Assembly: GCA_020051675.1 (NCBI GenBank)
Contig: JAGVQN010000037.1
Span: forward strand, 1-40,131
DNA from: Candidatus Brocadiia bacterium
GTDB lineage: Bacteria > Planctomycetota > MHYJ01 > JACQXL01 > JACQZI01
Direction of reading: 5' to 3'
Length of the DNA stretch: 40,131 nucleotides
The notes under the pieces were generated by a model, which did not search any database, was not told where the DNA came from, and saw only the letters and a list, made by a program, of their open reading frames with translations. Of the stretch, positions 8,503 through 16,769 are shown piece by piece. The number at the start of each line of letters is the position of its first letter. The stretch's first letter is position 1. A program made the translations under genes and the position numbers.

Positions 8503-9771
8503 ATGAGAAAAGGAAACGCGCTTTTGGTGATTGTGCTGATACTGCTTGCCGGGGTCATTGTTTCCGTATCTATTTATTTTACGGCGAAACAAACACCTCC
8601 CACCAAAAAGGAGGGAACCGATTCTCCGGTTGCCACCACAGGACAGTCTAACCAACCCAATGCCCTGACGACCCCTGAACTCCTGGAACAGACTTTTGAA
8701 AAAGGGCTTGTCTGGCTCATGAAAAGACAGCAGGATAACGGCGCCTGGGCTACTATGCCGGAAGCCGGCAGCCAGCCGGATATTGCTTTCACCTCTTTAG
8801 CGCTTATTTCGGTCGGCAAAGCCCCCCTGAAATACCGCGAGACTTACAAGGACCGGATAGAAAAAGGAATTAAGTATATCCTAAATCATGTTCAGGAAAA
8901 CGGCGCGGCAATAGATTCTGAAAAACCGCCTACCTACGGGACTTACAAGACATCCCTGGCGATAGTCGCCCTTGCCACGATAGACAAGGAAAAATATAAG
9001 GATTCCATCAAGAAAGCGATGGATTACCTCGTGAAAAGCCAGTTCGGCCCGGAAGACGGGGATGCCCAAAGCGGCGGATGGGGCTACCAGGAAAAAGGGC
9101 CGACCCTGGAGAAAAACGCCAATCTTTCCACCACCCAGTTTGTCATGACGGCTTTAAGCGAAGGCGGCCTGCCGCAGGATAGCGAAACATGGAAACGGGC
9201 CGTTGAATTCCTTAATAAAATCCAGAATTCGAGCGAAAACAATAAATTCCGGGTCACTTCCAATGACGGAGGCTTTTTCTATTCGCCGATAGAAAGCAAA
9301 GCCGAAAATAAAGAAGTCCTGCCGGACGGGACCGAAGTATTAAAATCATACGCCTCCATGACCTATGCGGGGCTTTTAAGTTTTATTTATGCCTATGTGG
9401 ATAAAAAGGACCCTCGGGTACTGGCCGCTTATAGCTGGCTTAAGCAGAAATATTCGCTTGAGGAAAATGTGGGATTAAGAACCGATGACAAACCTAATTT
9501 AGGAAAACAGGGTTTGTTTTATTATTACCACACTTTTGCCAAGGCGCTGGATGCATACGGGGAAGCCACCATCGTAACCATGCCCGATAAAACCGAGCGT
9601 AATTGGGCAAAAGACTTAACGGAAAAACTTGCTTTCCTACAGAAACAGGAGGGGTTTTGGGTTAACGAGTTTGAAGAACGCTGGTTTGAGGGTTACGAAG
9701 GCCTTTCCACCTCATTCGCGCTGATATCGCTTAATATATGCCGTAAATGGGTAAGTCCGGAAACAAAATAG
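8503..9771 (+). CDS. Membrane-anchored terpene-cyclase-like alpha/alpha toroid protein
   Basis: 422 residues. A positively charged start and hydrophobic segment (about residues 8-27, LVIVLILLAGVIVSVSIYF) form a signal anchor, followed by a Thr/Pro/Ser-rich linker to about residue 55. The rest is a set of repeated helix pairs of the prenyltransferase/squalene-cyclase superfamily: GLVWLMKRQQDNGAW, GIKYILNHVQENGA, AMDYLVKSQFG followed by SGGWGYQ, then AYSWLKQKYSLEENVG and HTFAKALDAYGEA. I see no DxDD cyclase motif, so catalysis of terpene cyclisation is doubtful. Proteins of this type are common and uncharacterised in planctomycetes. It has its own promoter and is probably monocistronic. Function unknown, likely on the outer face of the inner membrane. 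Confidence 0.8.
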   Translation: MRKGNALLVIVLILLAGVIVSVSIYFTAKQTPPTKKEGTDSPVATTGQSNQPNALTTPELLEQTFEKGLVWLMKRQQDNGAWATMPEAGSQPDIAFTSLALISVGKAPLKYRETYKDRIEKGIKYILNHVQENGAAIDSEKPPTYGTYKTSLAIVALATIDKEKYKDSIKKAMDYLVKSQFGPEDGDAQSGGWGYQEKGPTLEKNANLSTTQFVMTALSEGGLPQDSETWKRAVEFLNKIQNSSENNKFRVTSNDGGFFYSPIESKAENKEVLPDGTEVLKSYASMTYAGLLSFIYAYVDKKDPRVLAAYSWLKQKYSLEENVGLRTDDKPNLGKQGLFYYYHTFAKALDAYGEATIVTMPDKTERNWAKDLTEKLAFLQKQEGFWVNEFEERWFEGYEGLSTSFALISLNICRKWVSPETK

Positions 9772-9795
9772 CCGATATTGATATAGCAGAAAAGA

Positions 9796-9823
9796 TTGAC
9801 ATTACGGATTAAGTTCATAAAAT
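9796..9823 (+). promoter_or_regulatory. Promoter of tRNA-Gly
   Basis: TTGACA (9796-9801), 16-bp spacer, TAAAAT (9818-9823), predicting a 5' leader of roughly 65 nt before the mature tRNA. Confidence 0.6.
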
Positions 9824-9852
9824 AGGTAATTACTAAGTGGGGGTAACTCAGC

Positions 9853-9874
9853 CCCCCGACGTAACCGTCGGGGG
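9853..9874 (+). repeat. Hairpin repeat within the tRNA 5' leader
   Basis: CCCCCGACG (9853-9861), four-base loop TAAC, CGTCGGGGG (9866-9874): a perfect 9-bp stem. The same CCCCCGACG word appears in the repeats after ppdK (about 4517-4590). It lies between promoter and tRNA, so it would be transcribed and removed by processing. Confidence 0.65.
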
Positions 9875-9894
9875 ACGAGAGATTTGATTTGCAA

Positions 9895-9967
9895 GCGGGC
9901 GTAACTCAGTTGGTAGAGTACAACGTTGCCAATGTTGTTGTCGCCGGTTCGAACCCGGTCGCCCGCT
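9895..9967 (+). tRNA. tRNA-Gly (anticodon GCC)
   Basis: Full cloverleaf by eye. Acceptor stem GCGGGCG (9895-9901) pairs with CGCCCGC (9960-9966); D arm ACTC...GAGT; anticodon stem CAACG/TGTTG around loop TTGCCAA with GCC at 9928-9930; T arm GCCGG-TTCGAAC-CCGGT. The discriminator base is T (9967), as usual for bacterial tRNA-Gly. The 3' CCA is not encoded. A T-rich run (CTCTTTTTATT) directly follows and may serve as terminator. Confidence 0.95.
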
Positions 9968-10071
9968 CTTTTTATTCACTATCAGTCAGTAGAACATCCT
10001 GATTTAATCGGGATTGCCGCCGCTCTTATTATTTTCGCTTTTACCGACCTTTTAAAAAGGAGCCTCTTTAA

Positions 10072-11217
10072 ATGAAAGGCAAAATGAAAGGCATTCTGAT
10101 AGTTTTCATCATCCTGATTATCGGAATGGCCTTTTTCTGGCAATCTTTCCTTACCGAGCAAACCCCTTCCGGACCGGATAATGGAAATAACACTGATCCA
10201 TCCGATACCGGCGATAAAACTGTTCCCCAAAACCCGAGTAATCCAGACACCCCGCCTAAGCATATTCCGTCAAATATCAAAAGCCGTGTGGTTATAGTCC
10301 GTAATCCTAAAATATGGGGCGATAAAAATACGATTAACCCGGTGCAGATGCAGCGGATGATCAGCGTCGCATTAAACGAGCTTTTCGTGCTTGATTCATC
10401 CAAAGAGGCTTTGAAGAAAATCATTGCGGAACAGGATAAAGTCGGACTTAAAGTCAATACTTACCTGGGACAGAAGGCAAATGCAACCCACCCGGAATTG
10501 GCGGAAGCGTTATCAACGCTTTTAATCCAGGCAGGCATCCAGGAAAACAACATAATCATTTGGGACCGAGCCAAAAATGAACTGGAAGATGCCGGTTACA
10601 AAATAAATACTTCCGGGCAAGGTAAACGCTGCCTGTCAACCATGACTCACCGGGTGGAAAGGCTGGCACAACCTTTTATGGGTTATGAGGACGCGGCTAT
10701 CGCAATAGGAAAAACCTCCTCACGGCTTTCTTCCATCCTGACTAAGTTCACCACTGTTACTATCAATATGCCGGTATTACGCACGGACAAGTTTGCCACC
10801 AACTACGGCATTAACGGTGCGATTCAGAATATGTACCACGCCATTGAAATAACACCGCAGAATACGAAAGCTTTATACGCCAATGAATGCGACCCGGGCG
10901 CGGCTCAGGTTTACGGGATAGCCGCGATAAAAGATAAAACCAGGTTAATCGTTTGCGATGCGCTTACCCCGCTTTATAACGGCGGACCCATGGACGACCA
11001 GCAGTACCACACTAATTACAACGGAATAATCGTCGGAATCGACCCGGTCGCGGTGGATGCTGTCGGGCAGAGCGTGCTCCAGAAAATCCGCGATAAAAAA
11101 GGCGGCAAGGAATGGCCCAAACTGGTCTCAAATCACCTGATTACCGCCGAGAAATACAACCTGGGCGTAAGCGATCTCTCCCGCATTCAAATCATCGAGA
11201 AAGATTTGGATTACTAA
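10072..11217 (+). CDS. DUF362 family protein, membrane-anchored
   Basis: 381 residues. The hydrophobic N-terminus (GILIVFIILIIGMAFFW, about 6-22) followed by a Pro/Asp/Asn-rich linker to about residue 65 indicates export with a membrane anchor. The globular part matches the DUF362 family pattern: SRVVIVRNPKIWGDKNTIN, VGLKVNTYLGQKANATHPEL, an asparagine-rich middle with MPVLRTDKF, and late segments IVCDALTPLYNGGP and GIDPVAVDAVG. Some DUF362 proteins carry iron-sulfur clusters, but this one lacks a CxxCxxC set. A good ribosome-binding site (AAAAAGGAG, 9-nt spacing) precedes the ATG. Its job is unknown. The preceding membrane-anchored toroid protein, across the tRNA, has a similar anchor-plus-linker design. 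Confidence 0.8.
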   Translation: MKGKMKGILIVFIILIIGMAFFWQSFLTEQTPSGPDNGNNTDPSDTGDKTVPQNPSNPDTPPKHIPSNIKSRVVIVRNPKIWGDKNTINPVQMQRMISVALNELFVLDSSKEALKKIIAEQDKVGLKVNTYLGQKANATHPELAEALSTLLIQAGIQENNIIIWDRAKNELEDAGYKINTSGQGKRCLSTMTHRVERLAQPFMGYEDAAIAIGKTSSRLSSILTKFTTVTINMPVLRTDKFATNYGINGAIQNMYHAIEITPQNTKALYANECDPGAAQVYGIAAIKDKTRLIVCDALTPLYNGGPMDDQQYHTNYNGIIVGIDPVAVDAVGQSVLQKIRDKKGGKEWPKLVSNHLITAEKYNLGVSDLSRIQIIEKDLDY

Positions 11218-11235
11218 GCTTTCATGTCTTTTTAC

Positions 11236-11263
11236 TTGACTTGTTGCGTTTTAAAAGTATATT
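11236..11263 (+). promoter_or_regulatory. Promoter of the rpmF-plsX-fab cluster
   Basis: TTGACT (11236-11241), 16-bp spacer, TATATT (11258-11263). The short leader carries AAGGAG (11280-11285), 7 nt before the rpmF ATG. It is the only clear promoter before fabD, so rpmF, plsX and fabH at least are probably co-transcribed. Confidence 0.7.
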
Positions 11264-11292
11264 GACGCATTTAATATTTAAGGAGAACAATT

Positions 11293-11466
11293 ATGCCTAA
11301 TCCTAAACGAAAACTGTCAAAATCATGGCAGATGATGCGCCGTTCTCATCTGGCGCTGAAGGAAACTCACTTAGCTGTCTGCCCTCGTTGCCACCAAGCT
11401 AAACTGCCCCACCGCGTTTGCGGCAACTGCGGGTATTATAAGGGTAAAGAGGTCATTAAGTTATAG
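11293..11466 (+). CDS. rpmF: 50S ribosomal protein L32
   Basis: 57 residues, the normal size. It starts MPNPKRKLSKSWQMMRRSHL, the typical basic L32 N-terminus, and contains a four-cysteine zinc ribbon (C30PRC33 and C43GNC46). It lies 28 bp upstream of plsX, the classical rpmF-plsX-fabH order found across bacteria, which links ribosome synthesis to membrane lipid synthesis. Strong ribosome-binding site AAGGAG. Confidence 0.96.
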   Translation: MPNPKRKLSKSWQMMRRSHLALKETHLAVCPRCHQAKLPHRVCGNCGYYKGKEVIKL

Positions 11467-11494
11467 TTGTTATCTTATAATAAGGCAAAAGACA

Positions 11495-12544
11495 GTGATA
11501 AAGATTGCTTTAGATGCGATGGGCGGTGATTTCGCCCCGGCCGAAACCGTCCGAGGAGCCGTGCTGGCCGCGCAAAATAACCCTGATATAACCATCCTTC
11601 TGGTAGGCACTCCGGATGCGCTGGAAAAAGAATTTGCGTCCGTCGGCGCTAAACCCAAAAATATCGAGATCATAGCTTCATCCCAGACGGTGGAAATGTC
11701 CGAATCGCCGGTGGATGCCATCAGGCGCAAGCCGGATTCTTCTTTATTTAAAAGTATTAACCTGGTTAAAAGCGGGGAAGCCTCTGCCATAATTTCCGCC
11801 GGTAATACGGGCGCCGCGGTCGCCGGGGCTACCATGATACTCGGGTTTCTCCCGAATGTAAAAAGACCCGGAATCGCCATACCGGTCCCCGCCAAAAACG
11901 GGGTTTGTTACGTTATTGACGCGGGGGCCAATATCTATTGCAACCCGCTTCACCTTTTGCAATATGGAATCATGGCCTCTGTTTACTGCCAGCAGGCGAA
12001 AAATATTCCTAACCCACGCGTCGGTGTTTTGAATATCGGGGAAGAGGATTCCAAGGGCAACGAGCTTGTCAAGCAAACTATCGAGCTCTTTAGGAAAACG
12101 AAACTCAACTTCGTGGGAAGCGTCGAGGGGCGCGGTATCTTTGAAAGCCTATGCGAGGTGGTCGTCTGCGAAGGGTTTGTCGGGAATGTCCTTTTAAAAA
12201 CGGTCGAGGGGTTAGCCGAATTCATACTGCAATCCATTTTCGCGCAGGCGGAAAATTATGGCAAAGACAGCGCCAATGCGGAAATGATAAAAAAGATACT
12301 GGGCAAACTGAAAGAACGGACCGATTACGCCGAATACGGCGGTGCACCGCTTTTGGGCTTGAACGGAATAGTTATAATTTCCCACGGCCGCTCCAACGCC
12401 AAAGCCGTTGCCAACGCCATAAAAGTGGCCGCGGAATCCTCGCGCCATAACCTTCCGGAAGAAATCAACAAAGGCCTGAACGAGGTCCAGCAGCATATTT
12501 CCTGGATGGATATACTGAAAAGCTGGCGAGCTACCCGCAAATAA
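11495..12544 (+). CDS. plsX: Phosphate acyltransferase PlsX
   Basis: 349 residues, normal length. PlsX converts acyl-ACP to acyl-phosphate for phosphatidic acid synthesis at the inner membrane. The signature IALDAMGGDFAP is at the N-terminus, followed by VRGAVLAAQ, SAGNTGAAVAGATMILG and the family C-terminal block GGAPLLGLNGIVIISHGRSNAKA. The GTG at 11495 aligns with the family start (MIKIALDAMGG); its ribosome-binding site is weak (TAAGG), so translation may be coupled to rpmF 28 bp upstream. FabH follows after 11 bp. Confidence 0.96.
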   Translation: MIKIALDAMGGDFAPAETVRGAVLAAQNNPDITILLVGTPDALEKEFASVGAKPKNIEIIASSQTVEMSESPVDAIRRKPDSSLFKSINLVKSGEASAIISAGNTGAAVAGATMILGFLPNVKRPGIAIPVPAKNGVCYVIDAGANIYCNPLHLLQYGIMASVYCQQAKNIPNPRVGVLNIGEEDSKGNELVKQTIELFRKTKLNFVGSVEGRGIFESLCEVVVCEGFVGNVLLKTVEGLAEFILQSIFAQAENYGKDSANAEMIKKILGKLKERTDYAEYGGAPLLGLNGIVIISHGRSNAKAVANAIKVAAESSRHNLPEEINKGLNEVQQHISWMDILKSWRATRK

Positions 12545-12555
12545 TTATATTAAAT

Positions 12556-13539
12556 ATGAACCAGAAAGTTTCTATCGTTTCAACAGGCTCATTTCTCCCG
12601 GAAAAAATCCTCACCAACGCTGATTTGCAAAAGCTGGTGGATACCAGCAACGAATGGATTCTAGAGCGCACCGGCATCAAGGAACGCCATGTCATAAGCA
12701 ACGGCGAAGCGACTTCCGATCTGGCGGTTAAAGCCGCCCAAAACGCTCTCACCCAGGCAAACTTATCTTCGGAAGCCCTGGATTTAATCATCGTCGGCAC
12801 GGTTACCCCGGACCAGCTGGTCACATCAACCGCCTGTTACGTCCAGAATAAATTAGGCGCGCGCCAGATCGCGGCTTTTGATGTTTCCGCCGCCTGCACC
12901 GGATTTATTTATTCGCTTACCGTCGGCCGTCAGTTCGTGATGGGCGGAAATCACAGAAACGCGCTGGTCATCGGCGCGGAATCGCTCACCACCGTGACGA
13001 ATTACACAGACCGCAATACCTGCATACTTTTCGGGGACGGCGCAGGGGCAGTTATCCTGCAGCCGGGCGACCACGGACATGAAATACTTTACACCAGCCT
13101 CTTTTCAGACGGCTCAGGGAGTGAAATGATGAGCCGTCCTTCGGGCGGTTCGAAAATGCCCAATACAGTAGAAACCATCCAGAACCGCCTGCAGTATCTC
13201 CAGCTCAGGGGCCGCGAAGTCTTTAAGTTCGCGGTCATAAAAATGGTCCAGCTTGTCAAGGATTCACTTTCTAAAACGAATCTTTCAATGAAAGATGTTG
13301 CGTTGATAATACCACATCAGGTTAATATGCGCATTCTGGAAGCCGCTGCGGAAAAGCTGGAATTCCCCATGGATAGGATTGTTATCAATATCGAGCGTGT
13401 CGGCAATACCTCAGCCGCCTCCATCCCAATCGCCCTTGACGAAGCCGCCCGTAAAGGCATGATGAAAAAGGGCGATATCATTATTATGGTTGCCTTTGGC
13501 GGAGGGCTCACCTGGGGCTCGGCCGTTATCCGCTGGTGA
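12556..13539 (+). CDS. fabH: Beta-ketoacyl-ACP synthase III (FabH)
   Basis: 327 residues, normal length. It condenses acetyl-CoA with malonyl-ACP to begin fatty-acid synthesis. The catalytic triad is intact: Cys114 in DVSAACTGF, His254 in IPHQVNMRI, Asn284 in GNTSAASIP. The ending AFGGGLTWGSAVIRW is typical. Eleven bases separate it from plsX, indicating one operon. Confidence 0.97.
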   Translation: MNQKVSIVSTGSFLPEKILTNADLQKLVDTSNEWILERTGIKERHVISNGEATSDLAVKAAQNALTQANLSSEALDLIIVGTVTPDQLVTSTACYVQNKLGARQIAAFDVSAACTGFIYSLTVGRQFVMGGNHRNALVIGAESLTTVTNYTDRNTCILFGDGAGAVILQPGDHGHEILYTSLFSDGSGSEMMSRPSGGSKMPNTVETIQNRLQYLQLRGREVFKFAVIKMVQLVKDSLSKTNLSMKDVALIIPHQVNMRILEAAAEKLEFPMDRIVINIERVGNTSAASIPIALDEAARKGMMKKGDIIIMVAFGGGLTWGSAVIRW

Positions 13540-13550
13540 AGCTCCATAAC

Positions 13551-13654
13551 GCCCCCAAAGTATGTCGGGGCGAGATAATATAATGGGTTACGGGATTTCG
13601 TGCCTTAATGCCGGCAAACAGGAGCGAAACCCCGCACCCCATAGTGGTGCGGGG
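13551..13654. repeat. Palindromic repeats between fabH and fabD
   Basis: Two elements. CCCCAAAGTATGTCGGGG (13553-13570) matches 16 of 18 positions of the element at 23151-23168, which forms the 3' end of another gene. CCCCGCACC...GGTGCGGGG (13630-13654) is a perfect 9-bp stem with a 7-base loop and no T-run. Both would be transcribed in the fabH-fabD message and could attenuate or stabilise it. Confidence 0.7.
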
Positions 13655-13691
13655 TGATTTTCAAATAATACAATTAATAAGGATATTAATC

Positions 13692-14603
13692 ATGAAAACA
13701 GCATCTTTATTCCCGGGACAGGGCGCCCAGTTTGTCGGAATGGGCAAAGACCTTTATGAAGCGTATCCGGCAGCGCGGCAGATGTTTGATAAAGCCAACA
13801 AAATCGTCGGGTTCGATATTACCAAAATATGCTTTGAAGGGCCGGATACCGAGCTTAATAAAACCAATATTTGCCAGCCGGCTATTCTTATTATGAGTTT
13901 AGTTGCCCTTGAAACGCTTCGCGCCAATCCACAATCCGCAATACACAATCTACAATCTTTTGATGCCTCAGCCGGTTTAAGCCTTGGCGAATACACGGCG
14001 CTGGCTGCTAACGGGGCGCTTTCTTTCGAGGATGCCGTCCACATCGTCGAGCGGCGCGGGACTTTCATGCAGGAGGCTTGTGATCAGAACCCCAGCGGGA
14101 TGGTTTCCGTCATGGGATTGGAACGCGTAAAGCTGGAAGAAATATGCAAGACCGCCGCTGGGAAAGGCGGCGTGGTAAATATCGCCAATCTCAACTCGCC
14201 CGGGCAGATTGCGATTTCCGGCGATAACGAAACATTGAAAACCGCTTCGGAAATGGCCAAGGCCGCCGGGGCGCGCAAAGTTATCCCGTTAAAAGTCGCC
14301 GGCGCTTTCCATTCGGCTTTGATGAAACCGGCCGAGGAAAAACTAAAAGCGGAACTCGACAAGATAAAAATAAATCCACTTCCCAAGCCGGTTGTCTCCA
14401 ATGTCACAGCTGATTACGTCCGCACTCCGGATGAAATAAAAAGCTGCCTGGCCAGACAGGTAACCAGTCCGGTTTTGTGGGAGGATTCAATGAGGCGTTT
14501 GATTAAAGAGGGCGTCAGGGAATTCTATGAAATCGGCCCGGGCAATGTCCTGACCGGATTGATGCAGCGTATTGATTCAACCGTTGCCTGCCGCAAGGTT
14601 TAA
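13692..14603 (+). CDS. fabD: Malonyl-CoA-ACP transacylase (FabD)
   Basis: 303 residues from the ATG at 13692, which has TAAGGA eight bases upstream and matches the family start (MKTASLFPGQGAQFVGMGKD). An in-frame ATG at 13608 would add 28 unrelated residues encoded partly by the palindromic repeat, so I reject it. FabD transfers malonate from CoA to ACP. The nucleophile is Ser97 in GLSLGEYTA and the catalytic His207 lies in AGAFHSALMKPA. Oddity: residues about 78-90 (NPQSAIHNLQSF), just ahead of the active-site elbow, are encoded by five degenerate tandem heptamers and make this loop about five residues longer than in E. coli FabD. The cluster stops here: no fabG or acpP follows, and the next gene is convergent. 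Confidence 0.95.
   Translation: MKTASLFPGQGAQFVGMGKDLYEAYPAARQMFDKANKIVGFDITKICFEGPDTELNKTNICQPAILIMSLVALETLRANPQSAIHNLQSFDASAGLSLGEYTALAANGALSFEDAVHIVERRGTFMQEACDQNPSGMVSVMGLERVKLEEICKTAAGKGGVVNIANLNSPGQIAISGDNETLKTASEMAKAAGARKVIPLKVAGAFHSALMKPAEEKLKAELDKIKINPLPKPVVSNVTADYVRTPDEIKSCLARQVTSPVLWEDSMRRLIKEGVREFYEIGPGNVLTGLMQRIDSTVACRKV
13925..13959 (+). repeat. Five tandem heptamers inside fabD
   Basis: CAATCCA CAATCCG CAATACA CAATCTA CAATCTT: five consecutive 7-bp units sharing CAAT(C/A). Seven is not a multiple of three, so gain or loss of one unit would shift the fabD frame. Confidence 0.8.
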
Positions 14604-14663
14604 GGATAGCATCTTAATTATATCACGCTAAGGGTAAAGCCGGTAGTTTGGAAGACTGAAAAA

Positions 14664-15758
14664 TCACTTATTTTCTTCAGCCGGCGGAGTCGGTGCCGAA
14701 GGTGGAGTTTCCGCAGGCGGAACCGGCGGAATCTGTATTTCCGGCGGAGGTGTCGGCGGAACCAGCGGTGCGGGCGGAGCCGGCGGCATTGGTATCAGTA
14801 TCTCGGAAGGGTCTTTCATGATGCGCTTCGGCTCGTAAGCGTGGCCACGTTTGTGGTTTATTGTGATGCCGGTAATCTGGACTCCCGGGGTCAGTTGGTT
14901 CACCACTTCCATGCCTTTCAGCACTCTGCCGAAAACGGTGTATTTGCCGTCTGAATCGGTATTGGGATGGAGGCAAATATAAAACCTGGTGGTGGCGGAA
15001 TCCGTGTATTTTTCCTTTTCGGGCATGCCTTTTTTCGCTTCCGGGTCAATCGCGCGCAGCATACCGAGTGAGCCTGCTTCATGCTTACAGTCATTCTTCT
15101 CAAAAGGCACGGTAAAAGTCTGGGTAATTCCGTTGGTGCCGATGCATATACCCAGATCGCCCCGCAGTTCAAAGAAAGGCGTCTGGTTATAGAAATTTTC
15201 CTGGGCCAGCGCGATAAAGTTTGCCACGGTGTTGGGTGCTTCATCCTCAAAAAGTTCCACTTCAAAGTTGCCCTTGGTTGTCTGGATAGTTAAATGCGGC
15301 ATATTCCTTTTTACCAGCAGTTTCTTTTTCTCATCGGTGCCCGCCCATTGCAGATTCTTTTCCGCTTCCGCCAGGTTTTCTCTCGCCTGCTGGATAAAAG
15401 GATGCTCCGGATATTTATTGAGGAAAGCCTTGTAAGCGTCAGCCGCTTCCTTATAATTGCCTTCCTGGGCTAGGGCATTGCCCAGCCGGAATTCCAAAAG
15501 CGGTACGATTTCGGTTAGCTTGTATTTATCTATCAAAGCCCTTAAATTGGCTGAATTGAAAGGCACCCTCCCGATTTCACTCCAGGCGGCGTTGTTCATC
15601 TTGTTGATACGGTAATTGCGCCAGGCCACCAGCAAAACCACCAGGAAAATGATTAGCAGCACGAAAAAGATGATATTCTGGTAAGGCTGAATCTTGCGGT
15701 AAGTTTCTTTTAACCCATCCGGTTTTTCTTCTAGTTCATTATACGGCATAATGAGCAT
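14664..15758 (-). CDS. Membrane-tethered cyclophilin-like peptidyl-prolyl isomerase
   Basis: 364 residues. A transmembrane helix near residues 28-48 (NIIFFVLLIIFLVVLLVAW) is followed by a short TPR-like helical region (about 55-145, with EGNYKEAADAYKAFLNKYPEHP), a cyclophilin domain from residue 153 (LTIQTTKGNFEVELFEDEAPNT to about 315), and a Pro-rich tail of about 40 residues ending PPAEENK. The first part resembles the YfgM/tetratricopeptide periplasmic chaperones, so it probably assists folding of exported proteins. The usual FHRVxxxFMxQGG core reads FFELRGDLGICIGT, so the catalytic Arg and Gln are not in their expected places; activity may be weak or lost. No clear ribosome-binding site; ATGs at 15758 and 15749 are both possible. 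Confidence 0.85.
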   Translation of the reverse strand: MLIMPYNELEEKPDGLKETYRKIQPYQNIIFFVLLIIFLVVLLVAWRNYRINKMNNAAWSEIGRVPFNSANLRALIDKYKLTEIVPLLEFRLGNALAQEGNYKEAADAYKAFLNKYPEHPFIQQARENLAEAEKNLQWAGTDEKKKLLVKRNMPHLTIQTTKGNFEVELFEDEAPNTVANFIALAQENFYNQTPFFELRGDLGICIGTNGITQTFTVPFEKNDCKHEAGSLGMLRAIDPEAKKGMPEKEKYTDSATTRFYICLHPNTDSDGKYTVFGRVLKGMEVVNQLTPGVQITGITINHKRGHAYEPKRIMKDPSEILIPMPPAPPAPLVPPTPPPEIQIPPVPPAETPPSAPTPPAEENK

Positions 15759-15812
15759 CTAATATAGCGAAAATCGGATATAATACAAGAAAAAACCGAT
15801 TTTGTGATGGTG

Positions 15813-16667
15813 TTATAATCCTTTATCCCGCGCCACTTTAATAACCGCCCCGCCTATTAATATGCTCATGGCGAAAAAATACACCCATAATATAATGTAG
15901 ATGAAAATGGCGAAAGAGCCGTAAATAAACTGGTAATGCAGGACCTGTTTTGCCAGGTACCACCCCATGAATCCGTTAATGACCTGCCAGGTGAACGCGC
16001 CGACCAGCGCGCCTAGGAGAGCGGATTTCGCCGAGAGCTTACCGTCCGGCAGTATCCGGTAGATGAAATAATAAAGTATTGCCGAAATAACCAGGGCAAA
16101 GACGTAGGATAAAAAACCGCCCAGCGCTTCCCATAAAACCATGGAAAACTCGCTTGAACTTGCCAGCGCCGTGGCGTAATTGGCAACTATCATTAATCCC
16201 ATGGAAAAGGCGAAAAGCCCGATGACGATAAAAAGCATGATGACGCTGTCCAGCAGTTTCTTGAAATATGATTTACACGTGGCAATCCCCAGCATGTGGT
16301 CCAGGGCGTATTCCAGCGCAAAGACCATGCCTTTGGAAGTCCACAAAAGCGCCAAGAGCCCTATAATGCCCAAAAGGTCGCGGTTTATTGTGGCGAATTC
16401 GATGCACTGTTTGACATAATCCACCAGTATCGGCTGGTTAACGCTGACAAACCGGATAATCCGGGAGCTGAAAGACGTGTCAATTCCGCCCAGGATAAAG
16501 CCCAGGGCAGATAATGCCACCAGTAAAAACGGTATCAGGCACAGCATCATGAAATATGCGATGGATGCGGCCAGCGGCGAGAGGTTATTATCCCGCAGGG
16601 TCTTATAGACCTCCTTTATAAAGCCGAAAACAAATCTTATTTTATACAGCACTTTTTTCCCTCTCAC
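15813..16667 (-). CDS. YihY/virulence factor BrkB family membrane protein
   Basis: 284 residues from the GTG at 16667. About six hydrophobic segments and the family motif NNLSPLAASIAYFMMLCLIPF near the N-terminus identify the YihY family (once misannotated as ribonuclease BN). The later TFTWQVINGFMGWYLAK-type region and a C-terminal membrane segment fit as well. Function in the inner membrane is unsettled for the family. A second GTG at 16652 has AGAGGG six bases upstream and may be the real start, giving 279 residues (MLYKIRFVFG). It is 54 bp upstream of the cyclophilin-like gene on the same strand and could be co-transcribed with it. Confidence 0.85.
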   Translation of the reverse strand: MRGKKVLYKIRFVFGFIKEVYKTLRDNNLSPLAASIAYFMMLCLIPFLLVALSALGFILGGIDTSFSSRIIRFVSVNQPILVDYVKQCIEFATINRDLLGIIGLLALLWTSKGMVFALEYALDHMLGIATCKSYFKKLLDSVIMLFIVIGLFAFSMGLMIVANYATALASSSEFSMVLWEALGGFLSYVFALVISAILYYFIYRILPDGKLSAKSALLGALVGAFTWQVINGFMGWYLAKQVLHYQFIYGSFAIFIYIILWVYFFAMSILIGGAVIKVARDKGL

Positions 16668-16733
16668 GCAAATCAGTTATTGTTGGATATTATCATGCCG
16701 AGCTTTAAGCGGTCAAGGAAATCAATTAAATGC

Positions 16734-16762
16734 TTGACACAAGGCATCCTTGGAATTATCCT
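16734..16762 (+). promoter_or_regulatory. Promoter giving a near-leaderless mRNA
   Basis: TTGACA (16734-16739), 17-bp spacer, TATCCT (16757-16762). The ATG at 16770 is only seven bases past the -10 box, so transcription should start at or next to the start codon. No Shine-Dalgarno sequence is present. Confidence 0.55.
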
Positions 16763-16769
16763 TTAGGCT

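Noticed and set aside
9841-9850. Possible tRNA remnant before tRNA-Gly (shared GTAACTCAG)
   Set aside because: Only nine bases match and the flanks form an unrelated hairpin; too little to support a duplicated tRNA.
13608-13691. Upstream ATG extending fabD by 28 residues
   Set aside because: The extension is encoded by a palindromic repeat and low-quality leader DNA; the ATG at 13692 has a ribosome-binding site and the family's N-terminus.
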